49,361 nt of DNA, from assembly GCA_040753135.1 (NCBI GenBank), contig JBFMGR010000001.1, forward strand, positions 1 through 49,361, in the 5' to 3' direction. This DNA is from Patescibacteria group bacterium. Its GTDB lineage: Bacteria > Patescibacteriota > Minisyncoccia > UBA6257 > Brennerbacteraceae. Positions 16,185-24,317 of this stretch are shown piece by piece. Position 1 is the stretch's first letter. Each line of letters opens with the position of its first letter. Under the pieces are notes generated by a model. The model searched no databases. It saw nothing but the letters and a program-made list of their open reading frames with translations, and was not told the origin of the DNA. The translations under genes were made by a program, and so were the position numbers.

Positions 16185-16210
16185 ACTTCTATACTCTAGA
16201 GTATAGAAGT
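16185..16210. promoter_or_regulatory. Second copy of the 26-bp palindrome, downstream of the TrpR-like gene
   Basis: Identical to the inner 26 bp of 15597-15628 (half ACTTCTATACTCT). It begins 18 bases after the TrpR-like stop and 127 bases before the SpoU-type methyltransferase start. Flanking bases differ (ACCCT / GGGT). Candidate operator for the downstream gene or for looping with the first site. Confidence 0.55.
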
Positions 16211-16336
16211 GGGTAGTTTATGGCTGTTAGTTGATAAATGTTAGTTTGTGGCTGTGTTTTAACCGCAGACATCTGTCGGTTTATTAGTTGATAATTGATT
16301 ATTAATTTTAATTATTGATAATATTGATAATAGATT

Positions 16337-16807
16337 ATGTTTTGTCTGGTTTTAGATAATCTTCGCAGCGCCCTCAATGCTGGGGCGATTTTCCGGACCG
16401 CTGACGCTGTTGGCGTTGAAAGAATTTATCTTTGCGGCATCACCCCGCGCCCAAGCCAATCAGGTCGGGCAGGCAAAGATCTGGCTAAGACCGCTTTGGG
16501 AGCGGAAAAGCATCTTGCTTGGGAATATAAAAAGCGCGCTGGCGATGCGATTAACCAGTTAAAAAAACAAAGGTTTAAGATTATTGCTTTGGAGCAGGAT
16601 AAAAAAGCGGTTGATGTTTTTAAGTTTCGGCTAGGCAAAAAGCAAAAAATCGCTCTGGTTTTGGGCAATGAAGTTAGGGGCATTTCTAAAAACATCTTGA
16701 AAAAATGTGATAAAATAATTTATATTCCGATGTTCGGCAAAAAAGAATCTTTAAATGTTGCTGTGGCATTTGGAATAGCAAGTTATTGCCTAAAATTCAG
16801 AAAATGA
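16337..16807 (+). CDS. SpoU-family (SPOUT) RNA 2'-O-methyltransferase
   Basis: A minimal SPOUT methyltransferase. Motif 1 LDNLRSALNAGAIFRTADA, motif 2 LVLGNEVRGISKNIL and motif 3 IPMFGKKESLNVAVAFGI form the trefoil knot that binds S-adenosylmethionine. There is no N-terminal substrate-binding domain (156 aa), so it is TrmL-like in size; the RNA target (tRNA or rRNA ribose) is not determined. The second palindrome lies upstream and could control it. Confidence 0.9.
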   Translation: MFCLVLDNLRSALNAGAIFRTADAVGVERIYLCGITPRPSQSGRAGKDLAKTALGAEKHLAWEYKKRAGDAINQLKKQRFKIIALEQDKKAVDVFKFRLGKKQKIALVLGNEVRGISKNILKKCDKIIYIPMFGKKESLNVAVAFGIASYCLKFRK

Positions 16808-16960
16808 ATTTTAGCAAGCCCTAAATCCAAAATCCTAAACCCTAAATAAATTCCAATAACCGAATCTTAAATTCTTAAACAGCTTAAAATTTTTAATATT
16901 TCGAATTTAGTTATTATTTAGAAATTAGATATTAAAAATTAGGATTTCCTAAATTTATTA
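16808..16960. repeat. AT-rich dispersed repeat between SpoU and HIT genes
   Basis: Short direct-repeat units such as CCTAAATCCAAAATCCTAAACCCTAAAT and TAGAAATTAGATATTAAAAATTAGG (given in parts). Same style as sequences at 5042, 14560, 34780 and 42015. No gene seen. Confidence 0.5.
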
Positions 16961-16971
16961 AAAACAAATTT

Positions 16972-17403
16972 ATGGCTGATTGCGTTTTTTGCAAAATCGT
17001 TTCCGGCGAGATTCCGTCAATAAAGATTTTTGAAGATGAAAAAACTCTGGCCTTTTTAGATATTAATCCTTTAACCTACGGCCATTGCTTGATAATTCCT
17101 AAAGAGCATTATGAAGATGTTTTTGATATTCCGTTTGATGGTTTGAAAACGGTGATTTCAAACGCGAAAACTCTGGCTAATAATATTAAAAGTTCTCTCT
17201 CTGCCAAGGGCGTTAATTTGGTTAATGCCTCTGGAGAAGCGGCCGGCCAATCAGTGCCGCATTTCCACATTCATATTATCCCTAGATACGAGGATGATAA
17301 ATTAGAGTTTAATCAATGGTGGCAGTCTAAAGCTAAACAAGCCGGTCCCGAAGAACTAAAAAAATTGGCCGAGCAAATTAAAAAAGATAATTATAGGAAT
17401 TAA
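16972..17403 (+). CDS. HIT-family nucleotide hydrolase or transferase
   Basis: Histidine-triad protein with VFCKIVSGEIPS at the N-terminus, LDINPLTYGHCLIIPKEH, and the triad HFHIHI (His97, His99, His101) in QSVPHFHIHIIPR. HIT proteins cleave nucleotide phosphoramidates or dinucleotides such as AMP-NH2. Length 143 aa is typical for the HinT/Hit branch. The GAPDH gene begins 6 bases later. Confidence 0.93.
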   Translation: MADCVFCKIVSGEIPSIKIFEDEKTLAFLDINPLTYGHCLIIPKEHYEDVFDIPFDGLKTVISNAKTLANNIKSSLSAKGVNLVNASGEAAGQSVPHFHIHIIPRYEDDKLEFNQWWQSKAKQAGPEELKKLAEQIKKDNYRN

Positions 17404-17409
17404 AAAATT

Positions 17410-18468
17410 ATGACTAAACCTTTGAGGATTGCGATTAATGGTTTTGGCCGGATCGGCCGGCTGGTCTTCCGATTGGGGTTTGGCGATCCGGATTTTGAGT
17501 TTGTTGCTTTAAACGATCTGGGCGAACCGGAAAATATGCTCTATCTGCTGAAATACGACACTGTTTATGGCAGATACGGGAAAGAATTAGGGATTAAGAA
17601 TAATGAATTAAGCGTTGGCAAAGCAAAAAGTTCTGCCCAGCTAGTGATCGGCGGCAAAGAATTGCCCCTTTTTCAGGAAAAAGAGCCGCTAAATCTTCCC
17701 TGGCAAGAGCTGGACATAGATTTGGTGATTGAGTCAACCGGAGCGTTTGAGTCTTATGAAAAAGCTAAAGTTCACTTGGATGCCGGCGCTAAAAGAATTT
17801 TATTGTCTGCGCCGTCAAAAGATGAAGATGGCGAAAATGGCAAAACAGTTTTAATTGGGGTTAATGAAGATGATTTAAAAACTTGTTTGATTTCGTCAAA
17901 CGGTTCTTGCACGACTAATTCGGCCCATCCGGTGATTCAGATTTTGTCAGAGAAAATCGGGATTAAAAAAGCGATTTTATCAACTGTTCACGGCTATACC
18001 GCCACTCAAAATCTTGTTGACGGACCGGTTAAGGGGCACGATTTGAGGCGCGGCCGGGCCGCTGGCCAAAACATTGTTCCGTCAACTACTGGCGCGGCAA
18101 CCACAGTAACTAAAGCAGTAAAGGAATTGGCCGGCAGGTTTGATGGGATTGCTTTTCGGGTGCCGGTAGTAGCTGGTTCAATTGCAGATATTACTATGTT
18201 GATGACGCGGGAGACTACCCCGGAGGAAATTAATCAAATTTTGGAAGAAGCAGCCAAAGAACCGCGCTGGAACAAAATAATGAAAACCACTAACGAGCCG
18301 TTGGTGTCCTCAGATATTGTTGGTCAGGCCTATGGCGCGATCGTTGATTTAGGTTTTACTAAAGTCGTTGATGGGGATTTAGTTAAGGTGCTGTCTTGGT
18401 ATGATAATGAGATGGGGTACACTCGAACATTGATTGAACACGCTCGCGCTATAAAACGAGTTTTATAG
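17410..18468 (+). CDS. gap: Glyceraldehyde-3-phosphate dehydrogenase
   Basis: NAD(P)-dependent glycolytic enzyme. The nucleotide loop is INGFGRIGRLVFR, the catalytic Cys167 lies in SNGSCTTNSAHP (usually ASCTTNCLAP), His follows in STVHGYTATQNLVDGP, and the substrate loop and C-terminal SWYDNEMGYTRTL are present. At 352 aa it is a type I GAPDH with a slightly longer loop (SKDEDGENGKTVLIGVN). It begins the central-carbon block with RpiB, Rpe-like, transketolase and aldolase genes. Confidence 0.95.
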   Translation: MTKPLRIAINGFGRIGRLVFRLGFGDPDFEFVALNDLGEPENMLYLLKYDTVYGRYGKELGIKNNELSVGKAKSSAQLVIGGKELPLFQEKEPLNLPWQELDIDLVIESTGAFESYEKAKVHLDAGAKRILLSAPSKDEDGENGKTVLIGVNEDDLKTCLISSNGSCTTNSAHPVIQILSEKIGIKKAILSTVHGYTATQNLVDGPVKGHDLRRGRAAGQNIVPSTTGAATTVTKAVKELAGRFDGIAFRVPVVAGSIADITMLMTRETTPEEINQILEEAAKEPRWNKIMKTTNEPLVSSDIVGQAYGAIVDLGFTKVVDGDLVKVLSWYDNEMGYTRTLIEHARAIKRVL

Positions 18469-18576
18469 CAATTTTCAGTTTTCAATTCTTAGTTTTCATT
18501 GAATTTTCAGTTTGAGAATTTTCAAATTGAGTTATTGATTGGGAATTGGAAATTGGTAATTGGGAATTAATAAACT
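18469..18576. repeat. AT-rich dispersed repeat between gap and rpiB
   Basis: A run of related units: TTTTCAGTTTTCAATT, then TTGAGAATTTTCAAATTGAG and GGGAATTGGAAATTGGTAA repeats up to the next ATG. Typical of the AT-rich spacer family in this genome. Confidence 0.5.
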
Positions 18577-19014
18577 ATGTTATACATAATCAGTGATCAT
18601 CGCGGGTTTGAATTGAAAGAAAAAATCAAACAATATCTTTCAAACAAAGGTATCGAGTTTGAAGACTTGGGCGCTTTTGAATATATCCAGGGCGATGATT
18701 ATCCTGATTATGCTAAGAAATTGGCAGAGAAAATTTTAGCAGGCAAGGAAAATTTAGGCGTTGCTCTATGCGGTTCAGGCGCGGGAATGACAATCGCTTT
18801 AAACCGATTCAGGGGGGTTTTCGCTGGTTTAGCCGCTAATCCGAAAATGGCGCGGGCAAACAAACAAGAAGACAATATCAATGTCTTGGTTTTGCCGGCT
18901 AATTTTATTGATGAGAAAACTGCGCTAGAATCAGTTAATGCGTTTTTAATTGCAGAGTTTGATAACGCTGAACGTAGAATCAGGCGGTTGAAAAAAATTG
19001 AAGAGTTGAATTAA
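18577..19014 (+). CDS. rpiB: Ribose-5-phosphate isomerase B family
   Basis: RpiB interconverts ribose-5-phosphate and ribulose-5-phosphate. Signatures are ISDHRGFELKEKIKQYL at the N-terminus, DYPDYAKKLAEKI, and CGSGAGMTIALNRFRGV with the catalytic Cys. Length 145 aa is normal. With the Rpe-like protein and the two transketolase subunits it supplies the non-oxidative pentose phosphate branch. Confidence 0.92.
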   Translation: MLYIISDHRGFELKEKIKQYLSNKGIEFEDLGAFEYIQGDDYPDYAKKLAEKILAGKENLGVALCGSGAGMTIALNRFRGVFAGLAANPKMARANKQEDNINVLVLPANFIDEKTALESVNAFLIAEFDNAERRIRRLKKIEELN

Positions 19015-19030
19015 ATCGCGCAAAGAGACA

Positions 19031-19951
19031 ATGAAAATCTATATTGTTGGTTCGGGTGGGGTTGGCGGCTATTTGGGTGCGGTTTTGGCAAAGGCTGGGA
19101 ATGAGGTAGTCTTTTTAGCTAGAGGCGAGCATTATCAGGCAATCAAAACAAGAGGTTTAGAAGTTAAAAGTGTTGTTGGTGATTTTAGGGTTTACCCGAC
19201 TCAAGCAGTAAACTCTGTAAAAGAGATCTCTGATCCGGATTTAATAATCTTTGCGGTAAAAACTTATGATACCGAAGGGTTAGCTAAACAGTTGGCTGGT
19301 GTTGTTAATGAGAAAACCGCCATTATTACTTTTCAAAACGGGGTTGGTAATGATGAGCAGATAAAACAGTATCTTAATAAAGCAAAGATTTATCCTGGTG
19401 TTGTTTATATAATTTCTACTAAAACAAGGCCGGGTTTAATTGAACAAACTGGCGGATTAAGGAAGTTTATTTTTGGCAATAGAAAAAACACCGAGAATTT
19501 CGAACTAAAAGAAATAGAACAGATTTTTAAAAACGCTGGCGTTGATACAGTTCTTTCTGGAGAGATAGAATTAGAGCTGTGGAGGAAATTCCTATTTATT
19601 CTCCCGTTTTCAGGAATGACAGCGATCTGCCGGAGTCCGATTGGCAAAGTTTTAGCTGATCCGATTACCAATAATCTTTATCAAAAGTGTTTAAACGAAG
19701 CTTTATCAGTGGCTAAGGTAAAAGGGGTTAAGTTGGAGCCGGGCTCTTTTGAGAGAATAATGGATATTTCAAAAACTACTGACCCAAATTCAAAATCTTC
19801 CCTATTAGTGGATATTGAAAAAGGACGAAAAACTGAGATTGAAACTTTGAATGGTTCATTGGTAAAATTAGCACAGGAGCTGGATATAGAGACGCCGATA
19901 AATGAGTTGATTTATGGCGCGATTAAATTATGGGCTTCTGCTTTTTCTTAA
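19031..19951 (+). CDS. 2-dehydropantoate 2-reductase (PanE/ApbA) family
   Basis: An NADP-binding start (IVGSGGVGGYLGAVLAKAGNEVVFLARG), the FAVKTYDTEG and ITFQNGVGNDE motifs, and a helical C-terminal domain (ELWRKFLFILPFSGMTAICRSPIGKVL, with the family Lys in WRKFLF). The enzyme would reduce ketopantoate to pantoate for coenzyme A, but no other pantothenate gene is here and related reductases exist, so the substrate is uncertain. Length 306 aa. Confidence 0.88.
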   Translation: MKIYIVGSGGVGGYLGAVLAKAGNEVVFLARGEHYQAIKTRGLEVKSVVGDFRVYPTQAVNSVKEISDPDLIIFAVKTYDTEGLAKQLAGVVNEKTAIITFQNGVGNDEQIKQYLNKAKIYPGVVYIISTKTRPGLIEQTGGLRKFIFGNRKNTENFELKEIEQIFKNAGVDTVLSGEIELELWRKFLFILPFSGMTAICRSPIGKVLADPITNNLYQKCLNEALSVAKVKGVKLEPGSFERIMDISKTTDPNSKSSLLVDIEKGRKTEIETLNGSLVKLAQELDIETPINELIYGAIKLWASAFS

Positions 19952-19967
19952 ATCTAAAATCTGATTT

Positions 19968-20666
19968 ATGATTGAAATTATTCCCTCAATTAACAAATCA
20001 ACCTGGCCGGAAGTTGAACAAGACATTAAAAAAGCCGAGTCTTTTGCTGACTGGATTGAGTTGGATATCGGCGATGGCAGTTTGGGCCAGGCGAAAACTT
20101 GGGACAATCCAGAAGATTTAAAAAGCCTGAAGCTGCTCCGGCCAATTCGGTTTGCCGCTCATTTAATGATAAAAAATCCGGACAAGGTAATTGAAAATTG
20201 GATTGGTGCCGGTATTCGGAGAATCATTGTTCAGTACGAAGGGATTGCCGGCGGGCTTTGGGGCAGAAAAAGAAAAAAAACGATTAAACAAATAGCAGAC
20301 GAGTGCAAAAATAATTGGGTTGAGTTTGGTATTTCAATTTCACCCAAAACTTCAGTGGCAAAATTGCGGCCATTTTTGGGCTCGGTTGATTTGGTTCAGA
20401 TTTTAGCTGTGCCGATAGGCTTGAGCGGTTATGGGTTTGACGAAAAACAGCTAAGGAAAGCTGAAGAGTTAAGAATTTGGCAAGATCAAATCTTCGGCGA
20501 AACCGGATTTGGCTATAAAATTGAGTGGGATGGCGGGGTTGATATTGAAACGGTTAAGAAAATAAAAGCGGCCGGCGCCGAGATTATCGCTTCTACCTCT
20601 TTTGTTTTTGGCGCGGCTGAACCGGCTCAAGCAGTTGAGGCGTTGGTAAAAGTGATTAGAGAATAA
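19968..20666 (+). CDS. Divergent ribulose-phosphate 3-epimerase-like TIM barrel
   Basis: A TIM-barrel protein with Rpe landmarks: IIPSINKSTW (usually iaPSiLsaD), WIELDIGDGSLG (usually lHvDvMDGhFVP), FAAHLMIKNPDKVI, IEWDGGVDIETVKKIKAAGAEIIAS (usually vDGGI...GAdv.VaGs). Two of the metal-site residues (His of AHLMI and Asp of WDGGV) are kept, the Asp of LDIGDG is kept, but the first His appears to be Glu. So it may be an epimerase with a changed metal site or a related sugar-phosphate enzyme. Position between rpiB and transketolase genes supports the pentose-phosphate role. Length 232 aa. Confidence 0.75.
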   Translation: MIEIIPSINKSTWPEVEQDIKKAESFADWIELDIGDGSLGQAKTWDNPEDLKSLKLLRPIRFAAHLMIKNPDKVIENWIGAGIRRIIVQYEGIAGGLWGRKRKKTIKQIADECKNNWVEFGISISPKTSVAKLRPFLGSVDLVQILAVPIGLSGYGFDEKQLRKAEELRIWQDQIFGETGFGYKIEWDGGVDIETVKKIKAAGAEIIASTSFVFGAAEPAQAVEALVKVIRE

Positions 20667-20669
20667 GCT

Positions 20670-21506
20670 ATGGGGATCAAAGAGCTGGAAAATTTGGCGA
20701 TTCAGGTTAGAGAAGAGATAATCAAATCTTTAGTTGATGTTGGCTCCGGCCATCCGGCCGGCGCTTTGGGCATTACCGATGTTTTAGTGGCGCTTTATTT
20801 CAATGTTTTAAAACACGACCCGAAAAATCCTTTTTGGGAAGATAGAGACAGGATGGTGGTTTCTAACGGCCATATCTGTCCGGGATTGTATGCAGTAATG
20901 GCTTATGCTGGTTATTTTCCTAAAGAGGAGCTTTATTCTTTAAGAAATCTGGGCTCTCGTTTACAAGGCCATCCGCACCGGGAATCTTTGCCCGGATTAG
21001 AAACCACTTCTGGGCCTTTGGGTTCGGGTTTGTCCCAAGCGATTGGCATGGCTTTAGCCGGCAAGTTAGACAATAAAAAATACGATGTTTTCTGTTTATG
21101 TTCTGATGGTGAGATTCAAGAGGGTAATCATTGGGAGGCAGTGATGTTTGCCGCCAAGCACAAGCTTAATAACCTAACCATGATTATTGACCGGAATAAT
21201 ATCCAGATTGACGGTTTTACTGAACAGGTTATGCCCCTAGAGCCGTTAAAAGAGAAATACGAAGCGTTTAATTGGCATGTTTTGGAGATTGATGGCCATA
21301 ATTATCAGCAGATTATTGACGCCTGTAATGAAGCCAAGGCAATTTTTGAGAAACCGGTGGTGATTATTGCCCACACGATTCCGGGCAAAGGAATTGATTT
21401 TATGGAGTTTGATTTTGAGTTCCACGGCAAAACGCCGAGCCCGGGCGAAACAGTTGAGGCGCTAAGAGAATTGAGGACTTTACAGGGGAAGTTGGAAGAA
21501 GATTAA
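20670..21506 (+). CDS. Transketolase, N-terminal (TPP-binding) subunit
   Basis: Holds the thiamine diphosphate pyrophosphate-binding half of transketolase: SVGSGHPAGALGITD-type start (VGSGHPAGALGITDVLVALYF), GHPHRE, GLETTSGPLGSGLSQAIGMAL, and CSDGEIQEGNHWEAVMFAAKH with the Mg/TPP-binding DG..N. At 278 aa it is only the N-terminal third to half; the Pyr and C-terminal domains are encoded separately at 21977. The split form is known in several bacteria and archaea. Start is 3 bases after the Rpe-like stop. Confidence 0.93.
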   Translation: MGIKELENLAIQVREEIIKSLVDVGSGHPAGALGITDVLVALYFNVLKHDPKNPFWEDRDRMVVSNGHICPGLYAVMAYAGYFPKEELYSLRNLGSRLQGHPHRESLPGLETTSGPLGSGLSQAIGMALAGKLDNKKYDVFCLCSDGEIQEGNHWEAVMFAAKHKLNNLTMIIDRNNIQIDGFTEQVMPLEPLKEKYEAFNWHVLEIDGHNYQQIIDACNEAKAIFEKPVVIIAHTIPGKGIDFMEFDFEFHGKTPSPGETVEALRELRTLQGKLEED

Positions 21507-21534
21507 TGTGCCAGCGAATAATGAATCATGAATT

Positions 21535-21969
21535 ATGAGGATAGTTTTAGCAAAAAATAAAACGCCGGAATTAGGTAGATTCGGCAAGCGAGAATGGGCG
21601 TTGGTTAATCCCGAACATTTTGGTAAGGAGATAAATTGGGGTTATGCTAAGAAAAAAGAATTTCGTTTCGTTGCTAAAGAAGGAGAGAAAATTTTAGGCG
21701 TCTTAAGCGGACATTATTTGTTGGGAGTAATGTATATTGGTGCTTTAATTGTTTCTCATTTAGAAAGAAGGCGGGGCGTGGGTATCAAATTGATTAGGTA
21801 TGCTGAAAATTATGCCAGGAAACATAATCTCCATTTGATTTATTTAGAGGCTGGAGCCGATTGGCAAGCGGTTAAATTTTATCGTTCGTTGGGATACAAA
21901 TCAGTTTTTAGATTCAGAAAGTTTTTTGGCAAAAAGGACTTTTTATTTTTTGTTAAATATTTAAAATAA
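21535..21969 (+). CDS. GNAT-family N-acetyltransferase between the transketolase halves
   Basis: The acetyl-CoA-binding region is IGALIVSHLERRRGVGIKLIRYAENYARKHN (Arg/Gly loop RRRGVG), followed by LIYLEAGADWQAVKFYRSLGYKSVFRFRKFF, a clear GNAT C-terminal half. The N-terminal part is divergent. The acceptor substrate is unknown. It is embedded in the same direction between the two transketolase genes (28 and 7 bases spacing), so it is expressed with them; a protein-acetylation role is speculation. Confidence 0.85.
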   Translation: MRIVLAKNKTPELGRFGKREWALVNPEHFGKEINWGYAKKKEFRFVAKEGEKILGVLSGHYLLGVMYIGALIVSHLERRRGVGIKLIRYAENYARKHNLHLIYLEAGADWQAVKFYRSLGYKSVFRFRKFFGKKDFLFFVKYLK

Positions 21970-21976
21970 CCCCCGT

Positions 21977-22975
21977 ATGCTTAATAAAAAATTGCACTTG
22001 AATGAAAATTTATTTTCTGACAAAGTTGAGAAAAAATCAACCCGGGCCGGGTTTGGTTCTGGTTTAATTAAAGCCGGAGAAAAAAATTCTAATATTGTGG
22101 CACTGACCGGTGATTTAATGGAATCAACCAAAATTGATGGGTTTGCGAAAAAATTTCCCGCGCGGTTTTTTGAGAGCGGTGTGGCTGAACAAAATATGAT
22201 TACGATTGCTTCGGGTTTAGCCGCGTCCGGCAAGATTCCGTTTGCCGCTTCTTACGCAGTTTTTTCTCCGGAGAGGAACTGGGAACAGATTAGGACGACA
22301 ATTGCTTATAATAATGTGCCGGTTAAGATAATCGGCGCCCATACAGGTTTATTAACTGGCCCGGACGGAGCTACTCATCAAGCTTTAGAGGATATTGCTT
22401 TGATGAGGATTTTGCCGAATTTAGAAGTGATTGTCCCGTGCGATTATTTTGAGGCAGAAAAAGCAACTTTAGCGATAACAGAAACTAACAAACCGAGTTA
22501 TCTCCGGTTAACTCGGCCAGATATTCCAATAATTACCACAGAAAAAACTCCGTTTGAGATTGGCAAAGTCCAGGTGTTTTGGCAAACAAAAAAACCGCAA
22601 GTAACCATTATTGCCGCTGGAGAGATGGTTTATTACTCACTTTTGGCAGCTCGGGAATTAGGGGGAGAAGGTATAGAGGTAGAGGTAATTAATTTATCAA
22701 CAGTCAAGCCGCTAGACACAAAAACAATTTTAGAGTTAGTGGAAAAATCAGGCAGGGTAATTACTGTTGAAGATCATCAGGTTGCCGGTGGTATGGGCTC
22801 AGCGGTGGCAGAGTTTTTGGCTGAAATTTGTCCGGTGCCGATTAAATTTATTGGCGTTCGCGATCAGTTCGGTCAGTCAGGCCAACCGGAAGAGTTGTTA
22901 AATTATTATGGTTTGAACGTAGAAAACATTAAAAAAGCAGTGAAGGAAATACAAAAACATCATCAGGATCGGTAA
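21977..22975 (+). CDS. Transketolase, C-terminal subunit
   Basis: Contains the pyrimidine-binding domain (NIVALTGDLMESTKIDGFAKKFP, ESGVAEQNMITIASGLAASG with the catalytic Glu, FAASYAVFSPERNWEQIR) and the C-terminal regulatory domain (TIIAAGEMVYYSLLAARELGGEGIEVEVINLSTVKPLD, TVEDHQVAGGMGSAVAEF). Would pair with the N-terminal subunit at 20670. Length 332 aa. It begins 7 bases after the GNAT gene. Confidence 0.93.
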   Translation: MLNKKLHLNENLFSDKVEKKSTRAGFGSGLIKAGEKNSNIVALTGDLMESTKIDGFAKKFPARFFESGVAEQNMITIASGLAASGKIPFAASYAVFSPERNWEQIRTTIAYNNVPVKIIGAHTGLLTGPDGATHQALEDIALMRILPNLEVIVPCDYFEAEKATLAITETNKPSYLRLTRPDIPIITTEKTPFEIGKVQVFWQTKKPQVTIIAAGEMVYYSLLAARELGGEGIEVEVINLSTVKPLDTKTILELVEKSGRVITVEDHQVAGGMGSAVAEFLAEICPVPIKFIGVRDQFGQSGQPEELLNYYGLNVENIKKAVKEIQKHHQDR

Positions 22976-22987
22976 ACACTCTGACAA

Positions 22988-23248
22988 TTAAGTCTTTTGA
23001 GCTTTTTCAATTTCTTGCTTTAATCTCTTTTTTAAGAGCCAGGGGGTAAACAGACTATATTTTTGGCCCCCAGAGGTCTCAATTAAAACCTCCGGAGTCC
23101 AGATAGCCGCTAATTTAACCGAAGAGATTTCTTTTAGAGGGATGGAAACTTCTCCCAAGATTCCCCAGAGAGCTTGATAAATAATCTTATCTTTAAAAAT
23201 TTCAGTTTTATTCCCAAGAAATGAGACTTGAAAATTTGGTTTGTCCAT
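22988..23248 (-). CDS. Short hypothetical protein with possible PH-like fold
   Basis: 86 aa, the only minus-strand gene in the carbon block. The pattern VSFLGNKTEIFKDKIIYQALWGILGEVSIPLKEISSVKL, then VLIETSGGQKYSLFT and a C-terminal helix with Lys/Arg, resembles short bacterial PH-like domains (strand-rich sheet capped by a helix). No firm family assignment. It is convergent with the transketolase C gene and divergent from the PfkB gene; TATAAT-like bases at 23256-23270 could serve both directions. Confidence 0.6.
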   Translation of the reverse strand: MDKPNFQVSFLGNKTEIFKDKIIYQALWGILGEVSIPLKEISSVKLAAIWTPEVLIETSGGQKYSLFTPWLLKKRLKQEIEKAQKT

Positions 23249-23293
23249 ATTTTTAGTTTATAATAATTATAACCTATTTATTGCCTTTGGTTT

Positions 23294-24316
23294 ATGGCTA
23301 AATTTGATGTAATTTCAATCGGCACCGCGACTTTTGATGTTTATTTAAAAGGATACAAAAGTTTAGAAATCAGCCAGCCGAAAGGGTTGAGTTTGCAATG
23401 TTTTCCTTTGGGCGGCAAGTTAGAAATAGAGAGCTTGAGCTATGGTTCGGGCGGCGGCGCGACCAATGCCGCTGCAACTTTTGCCAAACAAGGTTTAAAA
23501 ACCGCTTGCATTTCTGAAGTCGGGCGAGACGAGTTTGGCGAACTGATTAGGCAAGAGCTTAAAAAAGAAAAAGTCGAACCAGTCTTTTCTCTTAACAGGA
23601 AAATTCCTACGGCTTTTTCGGCAATTTTTATTAATTACTCTGGCGAACGGACAATTTTTGTCTTCCGGGGCGCGGCTTCGGATTTGACTTTAAAAGAAAT
23701 TCCTTTTGAAAAATTAAAAACCAGCTGGGTTTATTTAGCTCCGGGCGGAATTCAGTTTAAGACTTTTGAGAAAATCGTTTCTTATTTTCACAATCAGGGG
23801 GTCAAGATTGCTTTAAATCCTTCAAAAGCCCAGATCCGGCTGGGCATGGTTAAGCTTAAAAAAATTCTGAACTCGGCTGATGTTTTACTTTTAAATCAGG
23901 AAGAAGCGGCTTATCTGACCGGGGTTAAATATGAAAACGAAAAAAAAATTTTTCAGAGTTTAGATAAAGTAGTTCCCGGGATTTTGGTAATGACTGAAGG
24001 ACCAAAAGGCGTGAAGGTCTCCGATGGCTATCATTTATGGCGAGCAGAGATATTTAAAGATAAAAGAGTGGTCGATCGGTCCGGGGCTGGCGATGCTTTT
24101 GGCTCTGGTTTTGTCGCCGGCTTAATCCGCAAAAAAGAAGAGTGTAAAAAAGGCATTTGCGGCTTGAAAAACATTGCTTATGCGATTCGTTTGGGTTCAG
24201 CCAATGCCACCTCGGTAGTGGAGTCATTGGGAACCAAAGCCGGGGTTTTAACCAAAAAGCAGTTTGAGGCAACTAAACGCTGGAAGAGTTTAAAGATTAA
24301 AACAGAAAAAATATAA
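23294..24316 (+). CDS. PfkB-family carbohydrate or nucleoside kinase
   Basis: PfkB/ribokinase fold with the N-terminal GSGGGATNAAATFAKQGLKTA motif and the C-terminal anion hole and catalytic base RSGAGDAFGSGFVAGL. The LLLNQEEAAYLTG motif is also typical. Length 340 aa. Possible substrates include ribose, fructose-1-phosphate or adenosine. Being followed immediately (1 base) by an unknown gene and then by aldolase, a sugar-phosphate substrate is favoured, and it could stand in for phosphofructokinase; this is an inference from context. Confidence 0.88.
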   Translation: MAKFDVISIGTATFDVYLKGYKSLEISQPKGLSLQCFPLGGKLEIESLSYGSGGGATNAAATFAKQGLKTACISEVGRDEFGELIRQELKKEKVEPVFSLNRKIPTAFSAIFINYSGERTIFVFRGAASDLTLKEIPFEKLKTSWVYLAPGGIQFKTFEKIVSYFHNQGVKIALNPSKAQIRLGMVKLKKILNSADVLLLNQEEAAYLTGVKYENEKKIFQSLDKVVPGILVMTEGPKGVKVSDGYHLWRAEIFKDKRVVDRSGAGDAFGSGFVAGLIRKKEECKKGICGLKNIAYAIRLGSANATSVVESLGTKAGVLTKKQFEATKRWKSLKIKTEKI

Positions 24317-24317
24317 A

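Noticed and set aside
16185-16210. Palindrome as a rho-independent terminator of the TrpR-like gene
   Set aside because: There is no loop and no T run, and the same dyad occurs upstream of the gene, so an operator explains it better.
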